DNA from: Myxococcaceae bacterium
GTDB lineage: Bacteria > Myxococcota > Myxococcia > Myxococcales > Myxococcaceae
DNA: 36,953 nt
NCBI GenBank assembly: GCA_016926755.1
Contig: JAFGNZ010000163.1
Location: 1-36,953, forward strand
Direction of reading: 5' to 3'
A program made the translations under genes and the position numbers. Each line of letters begins with the position of its first letter. Within the stretch, counting starts at the first letter, position 1. This document shows positions 8,441 through 16,817 of this stretch, one piece after another. Below the pieces are notes generated by a model, which saw only the letters and a program-made list of their open reading frames with translations, made no database searches and was not told where the DNA came from.

Positions 8441-8450
8441 AACCTTTCGG
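8441..8450 (+). promoter_or_regulatory. AACCTTTCGG element, copy 1 (before receptor kinase)
   Basis: The decamer AACCTTTCGG stands 35 bases before the kinase ATG and 11 bases after the sigma stop. It occurs again at 32858-32867 (minus) and 35631-35640. The AAC core recalls ECF minus-35 boxes, but no conserved minus-10 follows at 16-17 bases in the three copies. A role as sigma or regulator recognition site is inferred from position and repetition. Confidence 0.45.
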
Positions 8451-8485
8451 GGGCCGTGCTTTACAGGCACGAGGTGCACCCGCCC

Positions 8486-10636
8486 ATGGCAGAGCTCCCA
8501 TCTCCTCCAGCGTGTCCTCGGTGTGGCACGGACCTGAAGCTCGGCACGCTGGCGGGCCTGTGCCCCCGGTGCCTCCTGCTCCGTGGGATGGCGGAGGAGG
8601 ACCCGGAGCCCGATGCTTGGGCCGCGCCTGCCCCGGGTGGCTCCGGTGAGCGCGCGCCGCGCCTGGGGGAGTATGAGCTGCTCGAGCGGCTGTCCCGGGG
8701 GGGCATGGGCGTTGTCTACCGGGCGCGGCATCCGACCCTGGAGCGCTTCGTGGCCTTGAAGGTGCTCGCCGAGGGGGAGCTGGCGGGGGCTGACGCGCTC
8801 TACCGCTTTCGCGCCGAGGTCGAAGCCGCCGCCCGGCTTGATCACCCTCACATCGTCCCCATCTATGAGGTGGGCGAGCACGAAGGCCGCCCCTTCTTCA
8901 CGATGAAGCTGCTGGAGGGCGGCAGCCTCGCCGAGCACATCGAGCGCTCTCGGGCAGAGCCTCGCCGTGCGGCGGAGCTCGTCGCCACGCTCGCCCGCGC
9001 CGTGCACTACGGCCACCAGCGCGGCATCCTCCATCGCGATCTGAAACCCTCCAACGTGCTCCTGGACGCGGCGGGCCGCCCATACATCACCGACTTCGGG
9101 GTGGCCCGCTTCCTCAAGGAGGAGGCCCAGGTGACCCAGAGCGGCGCCGTGGTGGGGACGCCCGCTTATATGGCCCCGGAGCAGGCGGCGGGCCGCTCCC
9201 GGCACAGCACCACCGCCGCCGACGTCTATGGCCTGGGGGCCATCCTCTATGAGCTGCTCACGGGACGGCCTCCTTTCGAGGCGGATACGCCTGTGGCAAC
9301 CCTTCGCAAGGTGCTCGAGGAGGAGCCCCTCCCGCCGCGCACACTCGCTCCCCGCATGGACAGGGAGCTGGAGGCGGTCTGCCTCAAGTGCTTGGAGAAG
9401 GAGCCCGCGCGTCGGTATGGCTCCGCGGAGGAGCTGGCCGAGGAGCTGGAGCGATACCTGAGAGGCGAGCCCCTCATGGCTCGGCGCATCCACCCGCTGG
9501 CGCGCGCATGGCGGTGGTGCCGGCGCCACCGCGCCTTGGCGGGCCTGCTGAGCACCGCGGTGTGGCTGCTGCTTGTCACCACGGTGGCGGCGCTCTCCGT
9601 GGCGCGGGTCCAGGAGGTGGACCGCCGAAACGAGGAGCTGAGCACCAACTCCTTCGCCGCCCGGGCCATGGCGGGCACGGTGCTCTTCCGGCTCGAGCAG
9701 TACAGTGACGCCGTCGCGCGGGCCGCGGAGCGTGCCGAGCTGGCCGGGGCCCTCGTGCGTGGCGAGCTGGCCGCGCTGCAGGACTTCTGCAAGGCGCTGC
9801 ATTGGGGTTACGCGGAGCCTCGCGGAGAGGGGGAGCTCGCGGATGATCCAGCCCCCTTCGACTATTGGTTCATCCTGGACAGGCAGGGGACCGCCGTGGC
9901 CCGCTGGCCCAGTCCTCCTGAAGACTTCCTGGGCCGGAGCTTCGAGTTTCGCGACTACTTCCAGGGTGCGCGGCGGCTCGCCAGCCAGCGGCGGCATGAG
10001 GCCTACGTGTCGCGAGGTTTCGCATCCGAGGCAGACAAGAAGCACCGCATCGCCGTCTCCGCGCCTGTCTATGACGCGCAAGGAGCCTGGAGGGGTGTCA
10101 TCGTCGGAATGCTGGACACGGGCTCTTCTCTGGGCTCGCTCCGCCTGAATGATACGAACGCGACCGATACGCACGCGGCCCAGCGCACCGCCATGCTCGT
10201 GACGTTGAAGGATCGCTCCCGCGCCGAGTCCCAACAACTGACCCATCAGTGCCTCTCGCACCCGTACATCGTCCTCCTGCATGACGGCCTCGAGCCGGGG
10301 AGCACCACGGAGCTCGACTGGGAGACGACACGTCAGCTCCATGAGGCGCGCGGACAGCTGGCCCAGGTGGGGGGCACACAGCTGCAGATCCTCTCCCCCC
10401 AGTCGATCGTTTCCCTCGACGGCTACCGTGATCCTCTCTCGGAGCACCAGGGCTCGTGGGTCGCCGCCTTCGCACCGGTGGGCTACACTGGCATCGGCGT
10501 CATCGTGCAGACACCCTCGGATGCGGTGACCGCGCTGGACAAGGCGCTTGGTCTCCGGCTGGCCCTATGGGGCGGCGCTCCGTTCGTGCTGGGCGCGCTC
10601 CTCCTGGGCCTGCTGCTCTGGCGCTCCAGGCGGTAG
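8486..10636 (+). CDS. Receptor Ser/Thr protein kinase with zinc ribbon and dCache-like sensor
   Basis: The 716-residue protein has, in order: a zinc ribbon with C10-x2-C13...C26-x2-C29; a Hanks-type kinase domain (about 63-330) with glycine loop GGMGVVYRA, Lys92, HRD 183-185, DFG 203-205 and APE near 230; a membrane helix about 358-380 ([19 protein letters not shown]); an extracytoplasmic dCache-like sensor (about 390-665; [50 protein letters not shown]); and a second helix at 690-712 ending in WRSRR. All catalytic residues are present. The sensor probably binds a small ligand outside the membrane and controls phosphorylation inside. ATG 8486 gives the zinc ribbon immediately; a GTG at 8456 is less likely. 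The gene follows the ECF sigma gene, its likely partner or substrate. Confidence 0.9.
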   Translation: MAELPSPPACPRCGTDLKLGTLAGLCPRCLLLRGMAEEDPEPDAWAAPAPGGSGERAPRLGEYELLERLSRGGMGVVYRARHPTLERFVALKVLAEGELAGADALYRFRAEVEAAARLDHPHIVPIYEVGEHEGRPFFTMKLLEGGSLAEHIERSRAEPRRAAELVATLARAVHYGHQRGILHRDLKPSNVLLDAAGRPYITDFGVARFLKEEAQVTQSGAVVGTPAYMAPEQAAGRSRHSTTAADVYGLGAILYELLTGRPPFEADTPVATLRKVLEEEPLPPRTLAPRMDRELEAVCLKCLEKEPARRYGSAEELAEELERYLRGEPLMARRIHPLARAWRWCRRHRALAGLLSTAVWLLLVTTVAALSVARVQEVDRRNEELSTNSFAARAMAGTVLFRLEQYSDAVARAAERAELAGALVRGELAALQDFCKALHWGYAEPRGEGELADDPAPFDYWFILDRQGTAVARWPSPPEDFLGRSFEFRDYFQGARRLASQRRHEAYVSRGFASEADKKHRIAVSAPVYDAQGAWRGVIVGMLDTGSSLGSLRLNDTNATDTHAAQRTAMLVTLKDRSRAESQQLTHQCLSHPYIVLLHDGLEPGSTTELDWETTRQLHEARGQLAQVGGTQLQILSPQSIVSLDGYRDPLSEHQGSWVAAFAPVGYTGIGVIVQTPSDAVTALDKALGLRLALWGGAPFVLGALLLGLLLWRSRR

Positions 10637-10666
10637 AGGCGTGAGTCCCGGGGAGGGTGTGGCTGC

Positions 10667-11204
10667 TCAGCGGGGCTGGCCGTGCTCATGGGGCTTGAGC
10701 AGCCCGTAGAGCGTGGCCAGCACGGGCGTGGGGACTCCCGCGGCCCGGCCCCGGCGCACCACCGAGCCCAGCAGGGCTTCTACCTCGATGGGCTTGCCCT
10801 GCTCGAGATCGACGAGCAGCGAGGCGCGGGTGTCCGGAGGCAGCCGCTCCACGGCCTGGGCGAGCGCATCCATCCGGGTCGTGATGGCCACGCCCTCGGA
10901 GGTGGCGACGCGCGCCACCTCGGCCGCCGCCGCGAGGTACGTTCACCATCGGCAGGGCGGTGGCGTTGTCGTACGTCTTGACGGCGAGGATCACCACGTC
11001 CACGGCGCCTACCTGGGCAGGGTCGGCCTCGGCGCGCGCCCGGACGAGGCTGTCCCCGGCGGGGCTGAGGATCTCCAGCCCGCGCTGGCGGAGCGCCTCC
11101 AGGTGCGCGCCGCGGGCGAGGAACGTGACGTCATGTCCCGCCCGGACCAGCCTGGCACCAAAGTAACCACCCACTGCTCCCGAGCCGACGATGGCGAAGC
11201 GCAT
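10667..11204 (-). pseudogene. panE: Ketopantoate reductase remnant with central deletion and frameshift
   Basis: From ATG 11204 the frame encodes a clear 2-dehydropantoate 2-reductase N-terminus: MRFAIVGSGAVGGYFGARL with the GxGxxG NADPH site, then VDVVILAVKTYDNATALP at about residues 70-86. The homologous frame then ends. About 15 codons later, in another frame, an open stretch to 10667 encodes the enzyme's C-terminal end (VRRGRAAGVPTPVLATLYGLL, with DLEQGKPIEVEALLG before it). Intact enzymes have about 300 residues; the roughly 110-130 residues between these pieces, including the catalytic Lys region, are missing, and an in-frame TGA blocks the second piece near 10945. The gene is therefore very probably dead. 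It is divergent from the hydrolase gene by 26 bp. Confidence 0.8.
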
Positions 11205-11230
11205 GGGCCCGCGAGGTACATTGCCGGCCC

Positions 11231-11923
11231 ATGAATGTCGAGCATGGCCCGCGTGCGGGCCCCCGCTGGCTCTACCTGCACGGCTTCGCTTCGGGGCCCG
11301 AGTCCTCCAAGGGCGTGGCGCTCGCGGCCCACTACGCGCGTCAGGGCATCCACCTGGAGCGGCTGAACCTGCGACAGCCGTCATTGGAGCACCTGCGCCT
11401 GAGCGCCATGATGCGGACGGTGCGTGAGGCCATGGGGGGAGAGCAGGAGCGGGCCGTCCTCTTCGGCTCGAGCCTGGGCGGGCTGACGGCCTGCCGGGTG
11501 GCGGAGGAGGACGCGCGGGTGTGCGCGCTCGTCCTGCTGGCCCCGGCCTTCCGGGTGGCCGAGCAGCTGCGGCGCCGCCTGGGCGTGGAGGGCCTGCGCC
11601 GGTGGGAGGAGCAGGGCTGGCTGGAGACGGAGGACTACGCGGAGAAGCGGCTCGCCCGGGTGGACTTCGGCTTCTTCCGAGACGCGGAGACGATCGACGC
11701 GCGCTCCGCTGGCTGGCCGGACGTGCGCGTGCCCACGCTCCTCATCCACGGGCGGCAGGACGAGACGACCGACATCTCCGCCTCACGGCGGTGGGCACGA
11801 GGCAAGCGCCATGTCCGGCTCGTCGAGGTGGACGATGGCCACGAGCTGGTGGCCTCGATCGAGCGCATCGCCGCCGAGGCCGATGACTTCCTGCGGCCCT
11901 CCCTGGCGCCCGTGGGGGCGTGA
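11231..11923 (+). CDS. YqiA-like alpha/beta-hydrolase
   Basis: The 230-residue protein has the hydrolase fold landmarks: oxyanion strand RWLYLHGFASGPESSKG (about 12-28), nucleophile elbow LFGSSLGGLTA (Ser in G-x-S-x-G), an acidic residue after the strand VPTLLIHGRQDE, and the catalytic His in VDDGHEL near residue 205. The short cap and LHGF-x-S-x-P-x-S start match the YqiA/UPF0227 type of esterase, known to prefer short or medium acyl esters. The substrate in this organism is unknown. ATG 11231 lies 26 bp from the start of the divergent ketopantoate reductase remnant. Confidence 0.8.
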   Translation: MNVEHGPRAGPRWLYLHGFASGPESSKGVALAAHYARQGIHLERLNLRQPSLEHLRLSAMMRTVREAMGGEQERAVLFGSSLGGLTACRVAEEDARVCALVLLAPAFRVAEQLRRRLGVEGLRRWEEQGWLETEDYAEKRLARVDFGFFRDAETIDARSAGWPDVRVPTLLIHGRQDETTDISASRRWARGKRHVRLVEVDDGHELVASIERIAAEADDFLRPSLAPVGA

Positions 11924-11944
11924 AGGGGCGCCTGCCGGAGCGCT

Positions 11945-12005
11945 TGCACGAATTCTGCACGAACATTTCATGGGAAGTGCACGCGGCTGTCATTCGCAGT
12001 GCACG
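11945..12005 (+). promoter_or_regulatory. CreB-box-like array: four TGCACG boxes in 11-bp register
   Basis: TGCACG occurs at 11945, 11956, 11978 and 12000, so spacings are 11, 22 and 22 bp, and all boxes face the same side of the helix. The empty register position 11967 holds TTCATG. The first pair is TGCAC-N6-TGCAC, which has the same geometry as the CreB/BlrA box TTCAC-N6-TTCAC of enterobacteria and Aeromonas. The array ends 21 bases before the start of the CreD-like gene, and a CreB-like regulator is encoded 4 kb away. An operator for that regulator is inferred. Confidence 0.6.
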
Positions 12006-12026
12006 GCGCCACTCCATCCTGGCGCC

Positions 12027-13355
12027 ATGAACACCACCCCGCTGGCCGTCTCGGACACGCCTGCTCCCATCAACCCGCTCCCCCCTCCGCCCCCGAGCGC
12101 TCCTGGCCCGATCAAGCGAGCGTACCGGTGGCTGGTGCAGCACCACTTCTTCGGCAGCTTCTCCATCGTCCTCTTCGTCACCACCGTCATCGCCAGCCAG
12201 GTGACGAGCCGGAACGACTTCGCCAACTCCGAGCTGGCCCGGGACGTCGAGAAGCGGTGGGGCGCTCCGGTGGTGCAGCCCGTCCCCTCGCTTCGCTACG
12301 CGCGCAGCGGCACCATCTTCACCGAGCTCAAGCCGCTGCCCTTCGACAAGCAGCACGTCCAGGTGCAGGCCCGGATGAACTATCGCAAGCGCGGCCTGCG
12401 CTACTTCTCCGGCTTCGACTTCACCCTCACCGCCGACTACGCCGTGGTGAACCGCGAGGGGCACGACATCGACGTGGCCTTCATCTTCCCCATCGAGATG
12501 GACAAGTCCCAGGTGCTCCTGTCGGACCTGCGGTTCCTGGTCAACGGCACCGAGGCCAGCCTGGATCTGGGCGAGTCCGGCAACCGCCTGGTGTGGACGG
12601 GCCGCCTCGCTCAGGGCGCGACCAGCGTCTTCTCCATCCGCTACCTCGCCCGGGGGCTGGACTCCTTCATCTACAAGATGGATCCGGCGCTGCCGGCCCG
12701 CGATGTGCGGGTGAATGTCTCCGTGGAGGGCGGCAGCACCTACGACTACCCGGACCAGGTGCTCGCGGCCACCGAGGTGCGGACCGGGCGCGACACCGTC
12801 TCCCTGGGCTGGGCCTTCCAATCGCTCGAGTCCGGCGTCAGCCTCGGCGTCATCCTCCCCTCGGTGGAGCGGTATGACGGCCTGGTGGCCGCCATGGCGA
12901 GGAGGGCGTGGGTGCCTTTCTTCGGGCTGATGGCCCTGCTGGCCGTCTTCAGCCTCCGTCACCGCCGGCCGCTCGCCTTCTACGAGGCCTACCTGCTGGC
13001 CACCTCCTACGCCTTCTTCTTCGTGCTACTGGCGTACCTGGCGGCCTTCATGAACTTCTACCTGGCCTACGCCCTGACGGCGCTCGGGCTCGGCGCCGCC
13101 GTGACGCTCTTTGCGAAGCGGCTCTACCCCGACGAGCGCCTCTCCCGGCTGGCTGTCCTCTGGGGAGCCAGCGTCGTGGCGCCCACCACCGCGGTCCTCC
13201 TCGAGGGCTACACGGGCCTCATCTACACGCTGGAGCTGCTCGCCGCGCTGCTGGGGCTGATGGCGCTGTCTGGCCACGCGAGCGTGCGGGCCTTCCTCTC
13301 GGATCTGCCACTCGGCGGGGTGCAGCACTCCGCCGCCACCCCTGAATCGAGGTGA
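12027..13355 (+). CDS. creD: CreD-like inner-membrane envelope protein
   Basis: The 442-residue protein has a proline-rich cytoplasmic start, a membrane helix at about 45-62 (FGSFSIVLFVTTVIASQV) and a large extracytoplasmic beta-rich domain (about 65-290). A block of about six helices fills residues 295-430; EGYTGLIYTLELLAALLGL near the end parallels the last helices of CreD. In E. coli CreD is the main CreBC-controlled gene and affects envelope integrity and colicin tolerance; its biochemical activity is unknown. Similarity is moderate, so the name rests also on context: direct-repeat boxes upstream and a CreB/CreC-like pair downstream. ATG 12027 was chosen because the longer frame runs into the hydrolase gene. 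The next gene starts 3 bases after its stop. Confidence 0.65.
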   Translation: MNTTPLAVSDTPAPINPLPPPPPSAPGPIKRAYRWLVQHHFFGSFSIVLFVTTVIASQVTSRNDFANSELARDVEKRWGAPVVQPVPSLRYARSGTIFTELKPLPFDKQHVQVQARMNYRKRGLRYFSGFDFTLTADYAVVNREGHDIDVAFIFPIEMDKSQVLLSDLRFLVNGTEASLDLGESGNRLVWTGRLAQGATSVFSIRYLARGLDSFIYKMDPALPARDVRVNVSVEGGSTYDYPDQVLAATEVRTGRDTVSLGWAFQSLESGVSLGVILPSVERYDGLVAAMARRAWVPFFGLMALLAVFSLRHRRPLAFYEAYLLATSYAFFFVLLAYLAAFMNFYLAYALTALGLGAAVTLFAKRLYPDERLSRLAVLWGASVVAPTTAVLLEGYTGLIYTLELLAALLGLMALSGHASVRAFLSDLPLGGVQHSAATPESR

Positions 13356-13358
13356 ACC

Positions 13359-14510
13359 ATGTTGAGCCTCTCTCTCGTCGTGGGAGTGATGTTGAGCGCG
13401 AACGCTACGCCCGTGGGCTCGGCCACGGTGCCCCTCCAGGAGCTGCTCCCGCTCTATGAGCGGCGCCAGGGGGCGGTGCCGCCCACGGAGGCGATGGTGG
13501 TGAAGAGCGAGCTCGAGGGCCACCTCACCCCGGAGGCCCTCCTGATCGAGGCGCACTTCGAGGTGGAGGTCCTGTCCTCGGAGCGGTGGAGCCAGGTGCG
13601 GCTGCTGCAGCTCGGCCCGGAGGTGTACCTGACCGGGCTGCCCCAGCTCGAGGGCGCCGCGGTGGGCGCCTTGGACGGCCAGCTCACCTTCGTCTCCCAG
13701 CGGCCCGGCCGCCATGCCTTCGATGTGCGCCTGACGGTGCGTCCCTCGGGGCCCGGCCCTGAGCGCCTCGCGGAGCTTCGCTACGGCCCCCACGTCCCGC
13801 CGGTGCCCCTGCGGCTGGAGGCGGATGCCAACGCCTTCACGCTGCTGGAGCCCCAGGCCAGCGGCGCTCCGGCGCAGGGCGTGTACCCTCGGCAGGGGGT
13901 GCTGCGGGTGCGCTGGCGCACCGTGGGCTCGCAGGCGGTGGCCCAGCAGCCGACGCGCCCACCGCTGGAGCCGAGCATCACCGCGGCGCGGGCCTCCTGG
14001 GTCTCCACGCTGGAGGGGAGGGCCACGGTGCGCATGCACTACGCGCTGAGGCTGGAGCGGGAGCAGGAGCTGGAGCTGGAGCTGCCGGGAGAGCTGCGCC
14101 TCAAGCAGGTCCTCCTCAACGCCGTGCCCCTGGTCGCCTCCGAGAAAGAGGGTCGGCTCCGCGTCAAGGTAGCCCCGGCGAGGCTCGGGGAGACGGAGGG
14201 GACGCTGGAGGTGGTGCTCGCGCAGGAGCTGGGCGCCTTCCAGCTCTCCGGCCGACTGAAGCTCGCGGCCCCGCGGGTGGCCTGGCCCGTGGCCTCGCTG
14301 CATGCCCAGGTGCACCTGCCCGCCATCTTCAACTACCGACGCGAGGGCGGCAGCATGGAGCTGTACGAGGGCCAGGAGGAGGACGCGCTGTCCTCGCAGG
14401 CGGCGCTGCCCGGCAAGGTGCTCCACTTCCGCCAGTTCCTCGTGGCCGCCTCGGCTCCCACCGTGGAGCTGGGCTACTCGGTGGACATCTCCCAGAGCTA
14501 CTTCCGCTGA
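13359..14510 (+). CDS. Secreted beta-rich protein co-transcribed with creD
   Basis: The 383-residue protein has a signal peptide (LSLSLVVGVMLSANATPVGSA) and no later membrane helix. The rest is rich in alternating hydrophobic and charged strands with many Leu-Glu pairs (LEREQELELELPGELRLKQ), suggesting stacked beta domains of Ig or jelly-roll type. I do not recognise a named family. The start lies 3 bases after the creD stop, so the two are almost certainly co-transcribed, and the product probably works with the CreD-like protein at the outer face of the membrane. Its last 13 bases overlap the converging histidine kinase gene. Confidence 0.7.
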   Translation: MLSLSLVVGVMLSANATPVGSATVPLQELLPLYERRQGAVPPTEAMVVKSELEGHLTPEALLIEAHFEVEVLSSERWSQVRLLQLGPEVYLTGLPQLEGAAVGALDGQLTFVSQRPGRHAFDVRLTVRPSGPGPERLAELRYGPHVPPVPLRLEADANAFTLLEPQASGAPAQGVYPRQGVLRVRWRTVGSQAVAQQPTRPPLEPSITAARASWVSTLEGRATVRMHYALRLEREQELELELPGELRLKQVLLNAVPLVASEKEGRLRVKVAPARLGETEGTLEVVLAQELGAFQLSGRLKLAAPRVAWPVASLHAQVHLPAIFNYRREGGSMELYEGQEEDALSSQAALPGKVLHFRQFLVAASAPTVELGYSVDISQSYFR

Positions 14511-16147
14511 GCGGGCAGGGCCGGCGCGGTCTCCGCCACGACGGCGAAGGCCGCCCCCGTTCCCTCCGCGGGCAGCAGCTCCAGGCTCGCGCCGAAGGCA
14601 CGCACCATGGCCTGGGCAATGGTCAGCCCCATCCCCGTCCCTCCGCGATCCCGCGCCGTGGTGAAGAAGGCATCGAAGATGCGCTGGCGGTTGAACTCGG
14701 AGATGCCCTTGCCGTCGTCCCTGACGATGACGCGGGCCCGTCGCCCGCCCTCGAGCACCTCCACCGCCAGCCGTACGCGCACGCCCTCGCCGCCATGCTG
14801 GCGGGCATTGCTGATGAGCTGCCAGAGCACCGCCTCCAGCAGCTCCTCGGGCAGCGCCAGCCCGAGCCCATCCGGGACGGCGGCCCCCTCTACCGCGAGC
14901 TGCTCGGCCCTGGCACGCTCCACGAGCGAGGCCAGGAGCGGGGCCAGCTTCACCTGGGCAGGGGTCGCCGCCAGCGTGTCCGCGCTGCTCAGCTCCAGCA
15001 GCCGCTGCACCAGCCGGGTCAGTCGCCGGGTGTCCGTGTCGATGTTGGAGAGGAAGCGCTCGCGCTGCTCGGGGGACATGCGCTCGGCGCTGTCTCGCAG
15101 CAGCTCCACCGCGCCCTGGATCGAGGCGAGCGGCGTCTTGAACTCGTGAGACACATTGGCGGCGAAGGAGCGGATGTACTGGTTGCGATCCCGCAGCGCC
15201 GTGGCCATGCCCGCCAGGGCCTGGGAGAGCTCGGCCAGCTCCTGCACCACCGGGTGCTTCACCGGCTCGAAGCCCGCGGGGGCGCTGGCGGCGATGGCGC
15301 GCGTCTGCCGCACCAGCGCGCGCACCGGACGCACTACCAGCGCGGCCGCTACCAGCGACATCAGCGCCACCGCGCCCAGCAGCACCAGCCCCGTGGTGAA
15401 GAGGTTCCACCGGTCTCCGTAGAGCGCCTTGGTGAAGGTCATCGGCGTGCGCGAGAGCACCACGGCGCCCCAGACACGCTCGCCCTCGAGGACGGGCAGG
15501 GCCACCACCACCCGCACGCCGGTGTTCCGGCTCAGGGAGGCGAGCGGCGCATCCTCGCTGTCGGAGTGGCGCTGTCGCAGCAGGCTGTTGGGCTCGCCGC
15601 TCAAGGCCCGCCGCACCTCCTCCCGGGCCGCCAGGGTGGTGCCCACGCCCGCGGCGCTGCTGGCCACTACCACGCCCTGGAGATCCACCACGCGGATGCC
15701 GGCCAGGGTGGCACGGGCTGCCTCGGCCAGCAGTGGGGAGAGCCGCTTGCCGGCCTGCTGGGCTCGAGGCTCGGCCGGGATGAAGGCGAGTGGCGCTTCC
15801 GCCACGGGGGGCAGCCACTCGCTCGCGGCGCGCAGCGAGGGGAGGACGGGCCGGAGCCGTGTGTCGGAAGGGACGGGGAATGGCCACGGGGAGCTCCGTG
15901 CCAGGCCATAGGCTTCACCCGCACCCTGCGCGAGCAGGAGGGAGCGGTACACCTCGGCGACGACGGCCCCCTGGGCAATGAGCTCGCCCTCCGTGTGGCG
16001 GATGAGCTGGTCGTCATAGACGCGGACCAGGCTCAGGCCGAGCAGCGCGAGCACGAAGGCGCCCAGCCCCACCGCGGCGAAGACCATCCACAGGCGCGCG
16101 CGGGGGCGCCTGGCCTCATGGGAGCGCGAGCCGATAGCCAAGGCCAT
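14498..16147 (-). CDS. creC: CreC-like sensor histidine kinase
   Basis: The 549-residue protein has a membrane helix at 21-43, an extracytoplasmic Cache-like sensor domain (about 44-245), a second helix at 250-272, a HAMP linker (about 272-324), a HisKA domain with phospho-accepting His334 in NVSHEFKTPLASIQG, and a HATPase domain with N box (WQLISNARQHGGEG), G1 (VRDDGKGIS) and G2 (GGTGMGLTIA). It phosphorylates the adjacent response regulator. ATG 16147 overlaps the regulator gene by 32 bp; ATG 16087 is possible but would start inside the first helix region. Gene order regulator-kinase and proximity to a CreD-like gene suggest the CreBC system, though many envelope-stress kinases share this layout. 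Confidence 0.8.
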   Translation of the reverse strand: MALAIGSRSHEARRPRARLWMVFAAVGLGAFVLALLGLSLVRVYDDQLIRHTEGELIAQGAVVAEVYRSLLLAQGAGEAYGLARSSPWPFPVPSDTRLRPVLPSLRAASEWLPPVAEAPLAFIPAEPRAQQAGKRLSPLLAEAARATLAGIRVVDLQGVVVASSAAGVGTTLAAREEVRRALSGEPNSLLRQRHSDSEDAPLASLSRNTGVRVVVALPVLEGERVWGAVVLSRTPMTFTKALYGDRWNLFTTGLVLLGAVALMSLVAAALVVRPVRALVRQTRAIAASAPAGFEPVKHPVVQELAELSQALAGMATALRDRNQYIRSFAANVSHEFKTPLASIQGAVELLRDSAERMSPEQRERFLSNIDTDTRRLTRLVQRLLELSSADTLAATPAQVKLAPLLASLVERARAEQLAVEGAAVPDGLGLALPEELLEAVLWQLISNARQHGGEGVRVRLAVEVLEGGRRARVIVRDDGKGISEFNRQRIFDAFFTTARDRGGTGMGLTIAQAMVRAFGASLELLPAEGTGAAFAVVAETAPALPAQRK

Positions 16148-16817
16148 GCACCGTTTGAACGACGTCGCCCCCGGCGGCGGCGAACTTCTGCCGGATGCGA
16201 CGCACGTGGCTGTCGATGGTGCGGTCGCTCACCACCGCATCCTCGTAGACGCGCGTCATCAGCTCATCCCGGGTGAAGACCTTGCCGGGAGCGCGAAGGA
16301 GCACGGCGAGCAGGTGGAACTCGGTCACCGTGAGCACCACCTCGCGCCCTTCCCAGGACGCGCGCCAGCGCTCCAGGTCCATCCGCAGCGGGCCGCGCTG
16401 CAACACCTGGGCAGGGGGGGCATGGGAGGTGGGCGCACCCGCGGGCGGCCGGGTCCGGCGGAGCACGGCCTTGATGCGCGCCACCAGCTCGCGCGGGCTG
16501 AAGGGCTTGGCGAGGTAGTCGTCGCCTCCCAGCTCCAGCCCCAGGATGCGGTCCACCTCGTCGTCCCGCGAGGAGAGGAAGACGATGGGCACCTCGTGCG
16601 CGCGGCGGACCTCGCGGCACAGCTCCAGCCCGTCCATCTCGGGCATCATGATGTCCAGGACGATGAGGGCCGGCACGGCGCGCTGCACCCGGGCCAGCCC
16701 TTCACGCCCGTTCTCGGCCTGCTCCACACGGAACCCGGCCTGCTCGAGCGCGAAGCTCACCACCTCGCGCAGGTGCGCATCGTCATCGACCACCAGGATG
16801 GAAGGCCGGTCCGTCAT
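16116..16817 (-). CDS. creB: OmpR-type response regulator, CreB-like
   Basis: The 233-residue protein has a receiver domain (5-120) with acidic pocket D11-D13, phospho-acceptor Asp55 in VLDIMMPEMDG, and Lys104 in YLAKPFSPREL. A winged-helix OmpR/PhoB DNA-binding domain follows (about 140-230; LTVTEFHLLAVLLRAPGKVF, SDRTIDSHVRRIRQK, VHGLGYRLALP). It should bind direct repeats as a head-to-tail dimer; the 11-bp spaced TGCACG boxes at 11945-12005 are the best candidate in this window. Its ATG overlaps the stop of the VanZ-like gene (ATGA), and its 3' end overlaps the kinase gene, so the three genes are translationally linked. Confidence 0.85.
   Translation of the reverse strand: MTDRPSILVVDDDAHLREVVSFALEQAGFRVEQAENGREGLARVQRAVPALIVLDIMMPEMDGLELCREVRRAHEVPIVFLSSRDDEVDRILGLELGGDDYLAKPFSPRELVARIKAVLRRTRPPAGAPTSHAPPAQVLQRGPLRMDLERWRASWEGREVVLTVTEFHLLAVLLRAPGKVFTRDELMTRVYEDAVVSDRTIDSHVRRIRQKFAAAGGDVVQTVHGLGYRLALP

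Noticed and set aside
8261-10447. 728-residue open frame antisense to the receptor kinase
   Set aside because: It lies opposite a kinase with all catalytic motifs; composition is that of a GC-rich shadow frame and no domain is visible.
13026-15887. 953-residue minus-strand frame across creD, its partner and the kinase
   Set aside because: Its low-complexity Arg/Gly/Ala composition and overlap with three well-supported genes mark it as a shadow.
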